From contig CP064979.1 in assembly GCA_016699575.1 (NCBI GenBank), positions 2,790,001 through 2,854,000 of the forward strand: a stretch of DNA of 64,000 nucleotides, in the 5' to 3' direction. Under the pieces are notes generated by a model. The model saw only the letters and a list, made by a program, of their open reading frames with translations, ran no database searches and was not told the origin of the DNA. The stretch is from Flavobacteriales bacterium. GTDB lineage: Bacteria > Bacteroidota > Bacteroidia > Flavobacteriales_F > PHOS-HE28. Positions 29,485 to 36,875 of this stretch are shown one piece after another; position 1 is the first letter of the stretch, and each line of letters opens with the position of its first letter. The translations under genes and the position numbers were made by a program.

Positions 29485-29850
29485 TCACAACCCCAGTTCC
29501 TCCATCGGGTCCCAGAACTTCTTCGCGAAGTCCACCACCTGGTCGTTCTTCACCTTCACGCCTTCCTTCTTCAGCAGGTTCTCCATGCGCGTGGGCGTGG
29601 CGAAGTGATGCTTGCCGGTGAGGAGGCCGCTGCTGTTCACTACGCGGTGGGCCGGCACGGGCGGCTTGGTCACGTGGCTATTGTTCATGCAGTAGCCCAC
29701 GATGCGTGCTGAGCGCGCCGCGCCGAGGTACTTGGCAATAGCACCATAGCTGGTCACGCGGCCACGCGGGATCTGCCGCACCACGTCCATCACGTCTTGG
29801 AAGAAGTCGCGCTCCTGCACCGCGCCGTCGCGCACCTGTCGTTTGGCCAT
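29485..29850 (-). CDS. Alkyltransferase-like (ATL) protein lacking the active-site cysteine
   Basis: A 121-residue protein of the O6-alkylguanine-DNA alkyltransferase fold. The DNA-binding part is seen in 'FFQDVMDVVRQIPRGRVTSYGAIAKYLGAARSARIVGYCMNN' (residues ~15-56). The active-site motif PCHR of true methyltransferases reads 'VPAHRVVNSSG' here, with Ala in place of Cys, so it cannot accept alkyl groups. ATL proteins bind O6-alkylguanine and flag it for nucleotide excision repair. The ATG at 29850 (MAKRQVRDGAVQ) is preferred to the one at 29889, which reads through the inverted repeat. It may form a transcription unit alone. Confidence 0.92.
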   Translation of the reverse strand: MAKRQVRDGAVQERDFFQDVMDVVRQIPRGRVTSYGAIAKYLGAARSARIVGYCMNNSHVTKPPVPAHRVVNSSGLLTGKHHFATPTRMENLLKKEGVKVKNDQVVDFAKKFWDPMEELGL

Positions 29851-29892
29851 GCGGTGAAGATCGGAGTTGTCTGCGCTAGCGGGGCTCACGCG

Positions 29893-30014
29893 CTGGATCG
29901 CTTCGCCCTCGGAAGGGCTCGCGATGACGCCGTGCGATCCAGCTATGCGTATGGCTGCGGGACGCTGTCGGCGCGTTCGTCATCGCGAGCGAGTCCCCGA
30001 GCGAAGCGATCCAG
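29893..30014. repeat. 37-nt-armed inverted repeat, interspersed-palindrome type
   Basis: The left arm (29893-29929) and right arm (29978-30014) match at 31 of 37 positions around a 48-nt loop. The ends CTGGATCGCTTCG and CGATGACG are exact complements of the other arm. The sequence resembles the 'GTCATCGCGAGCGAAGCGATCCAG'-class palindromes scattered in many bacterial genomes. It is unlike the short-word hairpins elsewhere in the window. Confidence 0.75.
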
Positions 30015-30184
30015 TTGGGCAGTTGGAAGCCCCTTGACCGGTCCTGTGGAGCTGGAACCCTGTTGTTAGGATCTCCCACGATCTCCCACTGTCGATTTCC
30101 TAGCAAATCCGCACTCTGTATGAACATGTCACAACTTTTGTGCACCTTCGCCGTTGAAGATTTATCAACAAAAGCACAAGAACA

Positions 30185-30209
30185 GGGGAGATTGTGGGAA
30201 AAGGTGGGT
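30185..30209 (+). promoter_or_regulatory. MraZ-box-like direct repeats
   Basis: Three GGG-containing pentamers at exact 10-nt spacing: GGGGA at 30185, TGGGA at 30195 and TGGGT at 30205. MraZ of other bacteria binds direct TGGGN repeats separated by 5 nt at its own promoter. The array lies just upstream of TACTTTCG (30219) and mraZ (30252). An opposite-orientation pair (TCCCA at 30074-30078 and 30084-30088) has the same 10-nt period. Confidence 0.7.
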
Positions 30210-30218
30210 GACCGAGCC

Positions 30219-30226
30219 TACTTTCG
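30219..30226 (+). promoter_or_regulatory. -7 promoter-like element TACTTTCG for the dcw cluster
   Basis: TACTTTCG ends 25 nt before the mraZ ATG at 30252, with MraZ-box-like repeats directly upstream. It is probably the main promoter of the whole cluster to ftsZ. Confidence 0.65.
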
Positions 30227-30251
30227 CCGCCATTCCTGACGTGCATGCGCT

Positions 30252-30716
30252 ATGCTGAACCTGTTGGGGGAGTACCCAAGCACCCTGGACGCCAAGAGCC
30301 GCGCGCTCTTGCCTGCCGCGCTGAAAAAGCAGCTCGGTGGGGAGGTGGCCAAGGGCTTCGTGGTGAACCGCGACGTGTTCAGCCAGTGCCTTGTGCTCTA
30401 TCCGATGCAGGAGTGGGACCGGACCAGCGCAGATGTGCGCCGGCTGAACCGCTTCGACCCGGACAACGTGGAGTTCATCCGGCGCTTCCTCAACGGGGCA
30501 ACGCCGGTGGAGCTCGACGCCAACGGGCGTTTGCTGATCCCCAAAACGCTGATGGACTATGCCAAGCTGGGCAAGGACATCGTGTTCACGGGCATGGGCG
30601 ATCGCATCGAACTGTGGGACGAGGAGCTGCACAAGCGCGCGCTCGGCGGGAAAGTGGACTTCAAGTCACTGGCTTCGAAAGTGATGGGCGGTAACCCTAA
30701 AGCCAATGACGCATGA
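30252..30716 (+). CDS. mraZ: Transcriptional regulator MraZ
   Basis: A 154-residue MraZ with two AbrB-like half-domains: residues ~1-60 ('MLNLLGEYPSTLDAKSRALLPAALKKQL') and ~75-140 ('GATPVELDANGRLLIPKTLMDYAKLGKDIVFTGMGDRIELWD'). MraZ forms a ring and represses the dcw operon by binding repeated TGGGN sites; a matching array lies 43-67 nt upstream of this start. It is the first gene of a conserved division and cell-wall cluster. The gene ends 11 nt into rsmH. Confidence 0.96.
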   Translation: MLNLLGEYPSTLDAKSRALLPAALKKQLGGEVAKGFVVNRDVFSQCLVLYPMQEWDRTSADVRRLNRFDPDNVEFIRRFLNGATPVELDANGRLLIPKTLMDYAKLGKDIVFTGMGDRIELWDEELHKRALGGKVDFKSLASKVMGGNPKANDA

Positions 30717-31638
30717 GTACCACGACCCCGTTCTTTTACAAGCCTGTGTCGAAGGACTGAACATCAACCCCGGTGGCGTCTATGTGGACGTCACGTTCGG
30801 CGGCGGTGGTCATAGTCGTGCCATCCTCGGGAAGCTCGGCCCGTTCGGGCAACTGATCGCGTTCGACCGCGATGCGGATGCCTGGGGCAATGCGGCCTCC
30901 CTCGTTCCCTCCGGTGGAGGGAAGGGTGATAAGCGGTTCACGCTGGTACGGTCAGACTTCCGTTGGATCAAGAACCACCTGCGTTTCCTGCACGCCTTGC
31001 CCGTCGATGGCCTGCTGGCCGATCTCGGTGTGAGCAGCCACCAGTTCGATGCCGCCGAGCGTGGTTTCAGCTTCCGTTTCGATGGTCCGCTGGACATGCG
31101 GATGGACCGCCGCGCGAAGCGATCGGCAGCCGAGCTGATCGCGAGCACTGACGAGAACGAGCTGGCGCGCATCCTGCGCACTTACGGCGAAGTGGACGAT
31201 GCGAAGCGGGTGGCCCGCGCCATCCTCGCTGAGCAACGCAAAGGAGCGCTGCGCACCACGCGCGAACTGGTCGGTGCTCTGCAGCCGTTCACCCGCGGTT
31301 TCGGCAAGGAGAAGATCCTGCCGCAGGTGTTCCAAGCGTTGCGCATCGCGGTGAACGATGAGCTGGGATCGCTGGAGCACCTGCTCGCGCAAGCTGCGGA
31401 AGTCATCAAACCCGGCGGGCGCCTCTGCATCATCAGCTACCACTCGCTGGAGGACCGCATGGTGAAGAACTGGATGCGCAGCGGCAGCGCGGACGGCGAG
31501 CAGGACAAGGATGTGTTCGGCAACGTGAAGCGCCCCTTCACCCCTTCGACAGGCAAAGCGATACAACCAACGGAAGAGGAGATCAACAGGAACCCACGGG
31601 CCCGCAGTGCCCGATTGAGAACAGCCACACGCACGTGA
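30706..31638 (+). CDS. rsmH: 16S rRNA m4C1402 methyltransferase RsmH
   Basis: A 310-residue S-adenosylmethionine-dependent methyltransferase that modifies C1402 of 16S rRNA in the decoding centre. Motifs visible are 'EYHDPVLLQACVEGL' at the N-terminus, SAM motif 'GVYVDVTFGGGGHSRAIL' (residues ~24-41), 'DGLLADLGVSSHQFD' (~97-111), and the C-terminal 'CIISYHSLEDRMVKNW' with 'NPRARSARLRTATR'. It overlaps mraZ by 11 nt and ftsL by 4 nt (GTGA), consistent with translational coupling in the dcw operon. Confidence 0.97.
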   Translation: MTHEYHDPVLLQACVEGLNINPGGVYVDVTFGGGGHSRAILGKLGPFGQLIAFDRDADAWGNAASLVPSGGGKGDKRFTLVRSDFRWIKNHLRFLHALPVDGLLADLGVSSHQFDAAERGFSFRFDGPLDMRMDRRAKRSAAELIASTDENELARILRTYGEVDDAKRVARAILAEQRKGALRTTRELVGALQPFTRGFGKEKILPQVFQALRIAVNDELGSLEHLLAQAAEVIKPGGRLCIISYHSLEDRMVKNWMRSGSADGEQDKDVFGNVKRPFTPSTGKAIQPTEEEINRNPRARSARLRTATRT

Positions 31639-32045
31639 ACAGTCTGCGCAAGGAACAGGAGGAACAGAAGCCGGAGCCGAAACCCAAGGCCAAGGCGAAG
31701 ACCGGCGTGCCGAAAGCGATCGTCGGCATCCTCAACGGCTCCTTCCTCACGCGCGAGCATGTGCTGGGCAACATGCCCTTCATCCTGTGGTGCGCCGGGC
31801 TGATGCTCGCCTACATCGCTTACGGTTACTACACCGAGCGCACCGTGCGCGATCTGCAGCGCACCGATGCGGAAGTGAAGGAACTGAAGAGCGAGTACCA
31901 CAGCGAACGCTGGGCGCTGGAGCTGGAAGAACAACAGAGCAACCTGGCCACGGAAGTGGAGCCGCTCGGCCTGCACGAGAGCGTTGTGCGCCCCGGGCAG
32001 TTGCAGGTGGATGAGGACGAACTGGAATCGGCACAAGAGGAATGA
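31635..32045 (+). CDS. ftsL: FtsL-like cell division protein
   Basis: A 136-residue bitopic protein at the ftsL position, between rsmH and ftsI. It has a Lys/Glu/Pro-rich cytoplasmic N-terminus, one membrane helix ('MPFILWCAGLMLAYIAYGYYT', residues ~47-67), and a periplasmic heptad-type coiled coil ('VRDLQRTDAEVKELKSEYHSERWALELEEQ'). FtsL links the FtsQ/B complex to FtsWI in other bacteria. Homology at this locus is mostly by position and topology, since FtsL sequences diverge. The start is a GTG overlapping the rsmH stop. The C-terminus is Glu/Asp-rich, and ftsI begins 4 nt before its end. Confidence 0.82.
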   Translation: MNSLRKEQEEQKPEPKPKAKAKTGVPKAIVGILNGSFLTREHVLGNMPFILWCAGLMLAYIAYGYYTERTVRDLQRTDAEVKELKSEYHSERWALELEEQQSNLATEVEPLGLHESVVRPGQLQVDEDELESAQEE

Positions 32046-34162
32046 ACACGGAGACCAAAGCCATGAAGTTGCGCATGTGGGCGGTGTACGCCGGCCTCGT
32101 GCTCTTCGCGCTCGGCATCGTGTGGCGCCTCTTCACCATACAGGTCATTGAAGGCGAGAAGTGGAAGCAGCGTGCGGAGGTGGTGACCACCAAGCTGCGC
32201 ACCATTCAGCCTGATCGCGGCAACATCTATAGTGCTGACGGGACGCTGCTCGCCACCACGCTGCCCATGTACGACCTGCACATGGACCTGCGCGCCGAGG
32301 GACTTACCGATGAGCTCTTCCGTACGCACATCGACTCGTTGTGCATCGCGTTGGCCAACTACTTCCAGGACAAGAGCGCGCAGGACTACAAGCGCGAGCT
32401 GATCGATGCGCGTGCCCGCGGGAAGCGTTACCACGAGATCAAGCACAACGTCACGTTCCGCCAGCAGAAGGACGTGAAGCAGTTCCCGCTTTTCCGGCTC
32501 GGCAAGAACACCAGCGGCTACATCGCCGCCAAGCGCATGGAGCGCAAGTACCGCGTGAACGGTGCTGCCAAGCGCACCATTGGCGGGCGGCAGAAGGACG
32601 GCGTGACGTGGTACGGCATTGAAGGCGGCTACGAGAAGTGGCTGAAGGGCGTTGAAGGCAAGCGCTTGGAACGCCGCCTCACCGGCGATGTGTGGATGCC
32701 CGTGGACGATGGCGAAGGAGTGGACCCGGCGCCCGGCAGCGATGTCTACACCACGCTGGACATGAACCTGCAGGACGTGGCCGACGCCGCGCTCCGCAAA
32801 CAACTGCTCACCACCAAGGCCGACCATGGTTGCGTGATCGTGATGGAGACCGCGACAGGTCGCATCCGCGCCATCAGCAACCTCACCCGCACCGGCGACA
32901 GCACCTGCGCCGAGACCGTGCGCAACTGGGCCGTGTGGGAAGCCGTGGATCCGGGCAGCACCATCAAGCTGGCCAGTCTGGTGGTGGCCATGGAGGACGG
33001 TCTGCTCACGCCCGAGGACACGGTGCATACGCACAAGGGCGTGCGCTACTGGCACCGCAAGCGCATGGAGGACAGTCACCCGAACTACGACATCCTCACC
33101 ATCCGCCGCGCGTTCGAGTTGAGCAGCAACGTGGGCATTGCCGGTGCCATCTGGAGCCGCTACAAGAACGACCCGCAGAAGTTCGTGGACGGCCTCAAGC
33201 GCCTTCGTCTGGACCAGCCCACGGGCATCAGCGTACCCGGCGAAGCGAACCCCACCATCCTGCATCCCGGCCACAAGGAGTGGAGCGGCATTTCGCTGCC
33301 GTGGATGGCACACGGCTACTCACTGAGCATCACGCCGCTGCAGATGCTCACCTTCTACAATGCCATCGCCAACAACGGGCGCATGATGCAGCCGCAGTTG
33401 GTGGAGAAGATCGTCACCGGTCGCAAGGAAAAGCCGGTGGATCCGGTAGTGCTCAACGAGAAGATCTGCAGCGATGCCACGCTGCGTCACGCACGCAGCT
33501 TGCTGGAAGGCGTGGTGGACACCGGCACGGCCACCAACCTGAAGAAGAGCCATCTCCGCATCGCGGGCAAGACGGGCACGGCCCAGATCTTCGATGCACA
33601 GGACGGTTACAAGGGCGGTGCCACCAAGTTCCACCGTGCATCGTTCATCGGCTACTTCCCCGCGGAAGCACCGGTGTACACCTGCCTGGTGATGGTGAGC
33701 AAGCCGCGGAGCGGCATCTACACCGGCAACTGGGTGGCAGGTCCCATCTTCAGGAGCATCGCCGACAAGGTGTACGCCAACCGGCTGGAGCTGGAGCATG
33801 CACCGCAACAACAACTGGCGCAAGCCAAGCCGCGCACACCGATCACGATCGGTGGCCACAGCGGTGACCTGCACACGGCGCTGACCGGTCTCGGCATCGC
33901 GCACACCATGCCCGGTGAAGCCGATTGGGTGCGCACCGAAGCGGCCGATAGCACTGTGGTGGTGAACGCGTTGAACGTGCCGCAGCGCAGCCTCGGTGTG
34001 GTGCCCAACGTGGTGGGCCTCGGCCTGCGCGATGCGCTCTTCATCCTGGAGAACCACGGCCTGCGCGTGAACGTGCAGGGCACCGGCATGGTCACGCAGC
34101 AATCGCTGAAGGCCAACACGCGCTTCGCTCCGGGCAACTCCATCACCATCAAGCTCTCGTGA
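32042..34162 (+). CDS. ftsI: Division-specific transpeptidase (PBP3/FtsI) with PASTA domain
   Basis: A 706-residue class B penicillin-binding protein that cross-links septal peptidoglycan. A membrane anchor at residues ~10-30 ('LRMWAVYAGLVLFALGIVWRLF') is followed by a dimerisation region. The transpeptidase domain has the nucleophile 'DPGSTIKLASL' (STIK, Ser near residue ~306), 'ELSSNVGI' (SxN), and 'AGKTGTAQIF' (KTG). The C-terminus is one PASTA domain ('GVVPNVVGLGLRDALFILENHGLRVNVQ', residues ~655-706). Overlap with ftsL is 4 nt, and the stop overlaps murE by one base. The PASTA module is typical of Bacteroidota FtsI. Confidence 0.97.
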   Translation: MNTETKAMKLRMWAVYAGLVLFALGIVWRLFTIQVIEGEKWKQRAEVVTTKLRTIQPDRGNIYSADGTLLATTLPMYDLHMDLRAEGLTDELFRTHIDSLCIALANYFQDKSAQDYKRELIDARARGKRYHEIKHNVTFRQQKDVKQFPLFRLGKNTSGYIAAKRMERKYRVNGAAKRTIGGRQKDGVTWYGIEGGYEKWLKGVEGKRLERRLTGDVWMPVDDGEGVDPAPGSDVYTTLDMNLQDVADAALRKQLLTTKADHGCVIVMETATGRIRAISNLTRTGDSTCAETVRNWAVWEAVDPGSTIKLASLVVAMEDGLLTPEDTVHTHKGVRYWHRKRMEDSHPNYDILTIRRAFELSSNVGIAGAIWSRYKNDPQKFVDGLKRLRLDQPTGISVPGEANPTILHPGHKEWSGISLPWMAHGYSLSITPLQMLTFYNAIANNGRMMQPQLVEKIVTGRKEKPVDPVVLNEKICSDATLRHARSLLEGVVDTGTATNLKKSHLRIAGKTGTAQIFDAQDGYKGGATKFHRASFIGYFPAEAPVYTCLVMVSKPRSGIYTGNWVAGPIFRSIADKVYANRLELEHAPQQQLAQAKPRTPITIGGHSGDLHTALTGLGIAHTMPGEADWVRTEAADSTVVVNALNVPQRSLGVVPNVVGLGLRDALFILENHGLRVNVQGTGMVTQQSLKANTRFAPGNSITIKLS

Positions 34163-35625
34163 TGAAGCTGCTGAAAGAGATCCTCTACCGCGTGCGCATC
34201 GAGCAGGTCGTCGGCAGTACCAACGCCGCCATCGAGCTGGTGACGTTCGATAGCCGTGCGGTGAAGCCGCTCACATTGTTCGTGGCGGTGAAGGGCACGA
34301 AGAGCGATGGCCACGCCTTCATCGCGAAAGCCATCGAACAGGGCGCTACCGCGATCCTCTGCGAAACGCTTCCGGAGCAACTGGACGAGGACGTCTGCTA
34401 CGTGCGCGTACCGGACTGCCAGCAGGCCATGGCCATCGTGGCGGCCAACTTCTTCGAGCAGCCCAGCACCAAGCTGAAGCTCGTGGGCATCACCGGCACC
34501 AACGGCAAGACGAGCACCGCCATGATGCTCTATCGGCTGTACCGCGCGCTCGGGTTCAAGTGCGGCTTGTTGAGCACGGTTGAGATCCGCATTGGCAATA
34601 AGGTGATCCCCAGCACGCACACCACGCCCGACGCGGTGCGCATAAACGAACTGCTGGCCGAGATGGTGGCCGAGCGGTGCACGCACTGCTTCATGGAAGT
34701 CAGCAGCCACAGCGTGGTGCAGCACCGTGTCACGGGTCTGCGCTTCGCCGTTGGCGTGTTCAGCAACATCACCCACGACCACCTCGACTACCACGGAACC
34801 TTCGCCGAGTACATCAAGGCCAAGAAGGGCTTCTTCGATCAACTGCCTGAGGAGGCGGTGGCGCTGGTGAACGCCGACGACGCCAACAGCGCCGTGATGG
34901 TGCAGAACGCGCGCGCGCAGAAACGCAGCTACGCCATCCAGAACATGGCGGACCACAAGGCCCGCATCATCGAGAACCAGCTGAGCGGTCTGCACCTGAG
35001 CCTCGATGGGCACGATGTGTACACGAGATTGGTCGGCGCCTTCAACGCGAGCAACCTGTTGGCGGTGTACTGCACGGCCATCGCGCTGGGCGAGGCCCCG
35101 CTGCAAGTGCTCACCGCCCTCAGTGACCTGGAGCCGCCGCGCGGTCGCTTCCAACTGGTGCGTGGCGCGAAGGGTGTGATGGGCATCGTGGACTACGCGC
35201 ATACGCCCGATGCGCTGAAGAACGTGCTCACCACCATCCAGGATGTATGCACCGGCGATGAAAGGGTCTACACCGTGGTGGGTTGCGGCGGTGATCGCGA
35301 TCGCACCAAGCGCCCGGTGATGGCGCGCATTGCCGCGGAGTACAGCCAAGTTGTTGTGCTCACCAGCGACAACCCGCGCAGCGAGGACCCCAGCGCCATC
35401 ATCGAAGAGATGAAGGCCGGCCTGAGCACCGCTGATCGCACGCGTTGCTTCAGCGTGGTGGACCGACGCGAGGCCATTGCCATGGCGTGCAACCTCGCCA
35501 AGCCCGGCGATGTGGTGCTGCTGGCTGGCAAGGGCCACGAGACCTATCAGGAGATCGCCGGTGTGAAGCATGACTTCGACGACGTGGCCGTACTGAAGCA
35601 AACCCTTGAACTGCTCCACAAGTAA
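34162..35625 (+). CDS. murE: UDP-MurNAc-tripeptide ligase MurE, meso-DAP type
   Basis: MurE adds the third residue to the UDP-MurNAc-dipeptide. A 487-residue Mur ligase: ATP loop 'GITGTNGKTSTAMMLYRLY' (residues ~111-129), 'HTTPDAVRINELL' and 'MEVSSHSV' in the central domain, and the 'DNPRSEDP' motif near residue ~400, which selects meso-diaminopimelate over lysine. The peptidoglycan is therefore predicted to be meso-DAP type. The ATG at 34162 overlaps the ftsI stop (TGATG); the GTG one codon upstream is less likely. It overlaps mraY by one base. Confidence 0.97.
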   Translation: MKLLKEILYRVRIEQVVGSTNAAIELVTFDSRAVKPLTLFVAVKGTKSDGHAFIAKAIEQGATAILCETLPEQLDEDVCYVRVPDCQQAMAIVAANFFEQPSTKLKLVGITGTNGKTSTAMMLYRLYRALGFKCGLLSTVEIRIGNKVIPSTHTTPDAVRINELLAEMVAERCTHCFMEVSSHSVVQHRVTGLRFAVGVFSNITHDHLDYHGTFAEYIKAKKGFFDQLPEEAVALVNADDANSAVMVQNARAQKRSYAIQNMADHKARIIENQLSGLHLSLDGHDVYTRLVGAFNASNLLAVYCTAIALGEAPLQVLTALSDLEPPRGRFQLVRGAKGVMGIVDYAHTPDALKNVLTTIQDVCTGDERVYTVVGCGGDRDRTKRPVMARIAAEYSQVVVLTSDNPRSEDPSAIIEEMKAGLSTADRTRCFSVVDRREAIAMACNLAKPGDVVLLAGKGHETYQEIAGVKHDFDDVAVLKQTLELLHK

Positions 35626-36875
35626 TGCTGTACTACCTCATCAAGTGGCTCGATCCGTACGGCAGCATCCCGGGCAGCGGGCTGTTCAACTACATCAGCT
35701 TCCGCGCGGCGCTTGCGGTGATCACCTCGTTGATCATCAGCCTCTGGTTCGGCAAGGGCATCATCAAGCTGTTGCGCCGCAAGCAGGTCGGGGAAACCGT
35801 GCGCGAGCTCGGTCTCGAAGGCCAGAACGCGAAGCAAGGCACGCCCACGATGGGCGGCCTCATCATCCTCTGCGCGATCCTCATCCCAACGTTGCTTTTC
35901 GCGCGCATCACCAACGTGTACATCGTGCTGATGCTCATCGCCACGGTGTGGCTCGGCGCCATCGGGTTCCTGGACGACTACATCAAGGTCTTCAAGAAGG
36001 ACAAGCGCGGTCTCGCCGGTAAGTTCAAGGTGGTGGGGCAGGTGGGCCTCGGGTTGATCGTGGGTCTCACGGTCTTCTACCATCCTGTCATCCGCACGCG
36101 TGTGGAAGTCACGCCGGAAGTCGCCGAGCGGGTGCAACAAGGCACCGTGCGCACTTGGCAGGACGATCAAGGCGGTACGCACTACATGCTCGACCGGAAG
36201 ATGCCCAACACCACGATCCCGTTCGTGAAAGGGAACGAGTTCAACTACAGCAGCGTGGTGGTGGCGCTCGGCCTCGACCGGTCGTGGACGTGGTTGCTGT
36301 ACACGCTGGTGGTCATATTCATCATCACCGCCGTCAGCAACGGCGCCAACATCACCGATGGATTGGACGGTCTGGCCACTGGCGTCAGTGCCGTGCAGGT
36401 GATGACGCTCGGCCTGCTCGCGTACGTGAGCGGCAACGTCATCTTCAGCGAGTACCTGGACATCATGTACATCCCCGACAGCGGGGAACTCACCGTGTAC
36501 GTGGCCGCCATGGTGGGCGCGTGCATCGGCTTCCTGTGGTACAACGCCTACCCGGCGCAGGTCTTCATGGGCGACACGGGCAGCCTGGCGCTCGGCGGCA
36601 TCATCGCCACGCTGGCCATCCTGGTGCGCAAGGAACTCATGATCCCGATCCTCTGCGGGGTGTTCCTCATCGAGAACCTCAGCGTGGTGATGCAGGTCTC
36701 GTACTTCAAGTACACGAAGAAGAAATACGGTGAAGGGCGGCGCATCCTGAAGATGTCACCGCTGCACCACCACTACCAGAAGCTCGGTTTCCACGAGAGC
36801 AAGATCGTGAGCCGCTTCTGGATCGTCGGCGTGATGCTCGCCGTGCTCACCATCGTAACACTGAAGATGCGCTGA
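35625..36875 (+). CDS. mraY: Phospho-MurNAc-pentapeptide translocase MraY
   Basis: A 416-residue ten-helix inner-membrane enzyme that transfers phospho-MurNAc-pentapeptide to undecaprenyl phosphate, giving lipid I. Conserved parts are 'KQGTPTMGGLIILCAIL' (residues ~65-81), 'GFLDDYIKV' with catalytic Asp residues (~113-121), 'NGANITDGLDGLATG' (~240-254) and 'NAYPAQVFMGDTGSLALGG' (~306-324), followed by 'MSPLHHHYQKLGF'. A loop of ~45 residues with a Pro/Thr/Glu-rich insertion ('EVTPEVAERVQQGTVRTWQDDQGG') lies between helices and is seen in Bacteroidota. murD starts at the last base of the stop codon. Confidence 0.97.
   Translation: MLYYLIKWLDPYGSIPGSGLFNYISFRAALAVITSLIISLWFGKGIIKLLRRKQVGETVRELGLEGQNAKQGTPTMGGLIILCAILIPTLLFARITNVYIVLMLIATVWLGAIGFLDDYIKVFKKDKRGLAGKFKVVGQVGLGLIVGLTVFYHPVIRTRVEVTPEVAERVQQGTVRTWQDDQGGTHYMLDRKMPNTTIPFVKGNEFNYSSVVVALGLDRSWTWLLYTLVVIFIITAVSNGANITDGLDGLATGVSAVQVMTLGLLAYVSGNVIFSEYLDIMYIPDSGELTVYVAAMVGACIGFLWYNAYPAQVFMGDTGSLALGGIIATLAILVRKELMIPILCGVFLIENLSVVMQVSYFKYTKKKYGEGRRILKMSPLHHHYQKLGFHESKIVSRFWIVGVMLAVLTIVTLKMR

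Larger units (their letters stand above)
29851..30251. other. Intergenic region upstream of the dcw cluster
   Basis: About 400 nt between the ATL gene (minus) and mraZ (plus), with no convincing reading frame. It holds a 37-nt-armed inverted repeat (29893-30014), a pair of TCCCA words at 10-nt spacing (30074, 30084), an AT-rich stretch (~30110-30185) with a CACAA/TTGTG inverted repeat, an MraZ-box-like array (30185-30209) and the -7 element TACTTTCG (30219-30226). It is evidently the main control region of the dcw operon. Confidence 0.7.

Noticed and set aside
30162..30170. DnaA-box-like TTATCAACA and AT-rich stretch as a replication origin
   Set aside because: Only one imperfect box, with no box cluster and no dnaA or other origin genes nearby; the dcw promoter explains the AT-richness.
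31829..33313. Long open frame antisense to ftsL/ftsI
   Set aside because: ftsI has STIK, SxN and KTG in order; the antisense frame has no recognisable content.
33718..35619. A 633-residue open frame antisense to ftsI and murE
   Set aside because: murE shows the ATP loop and the DNPR motif; the reverse frame is compositional noise.
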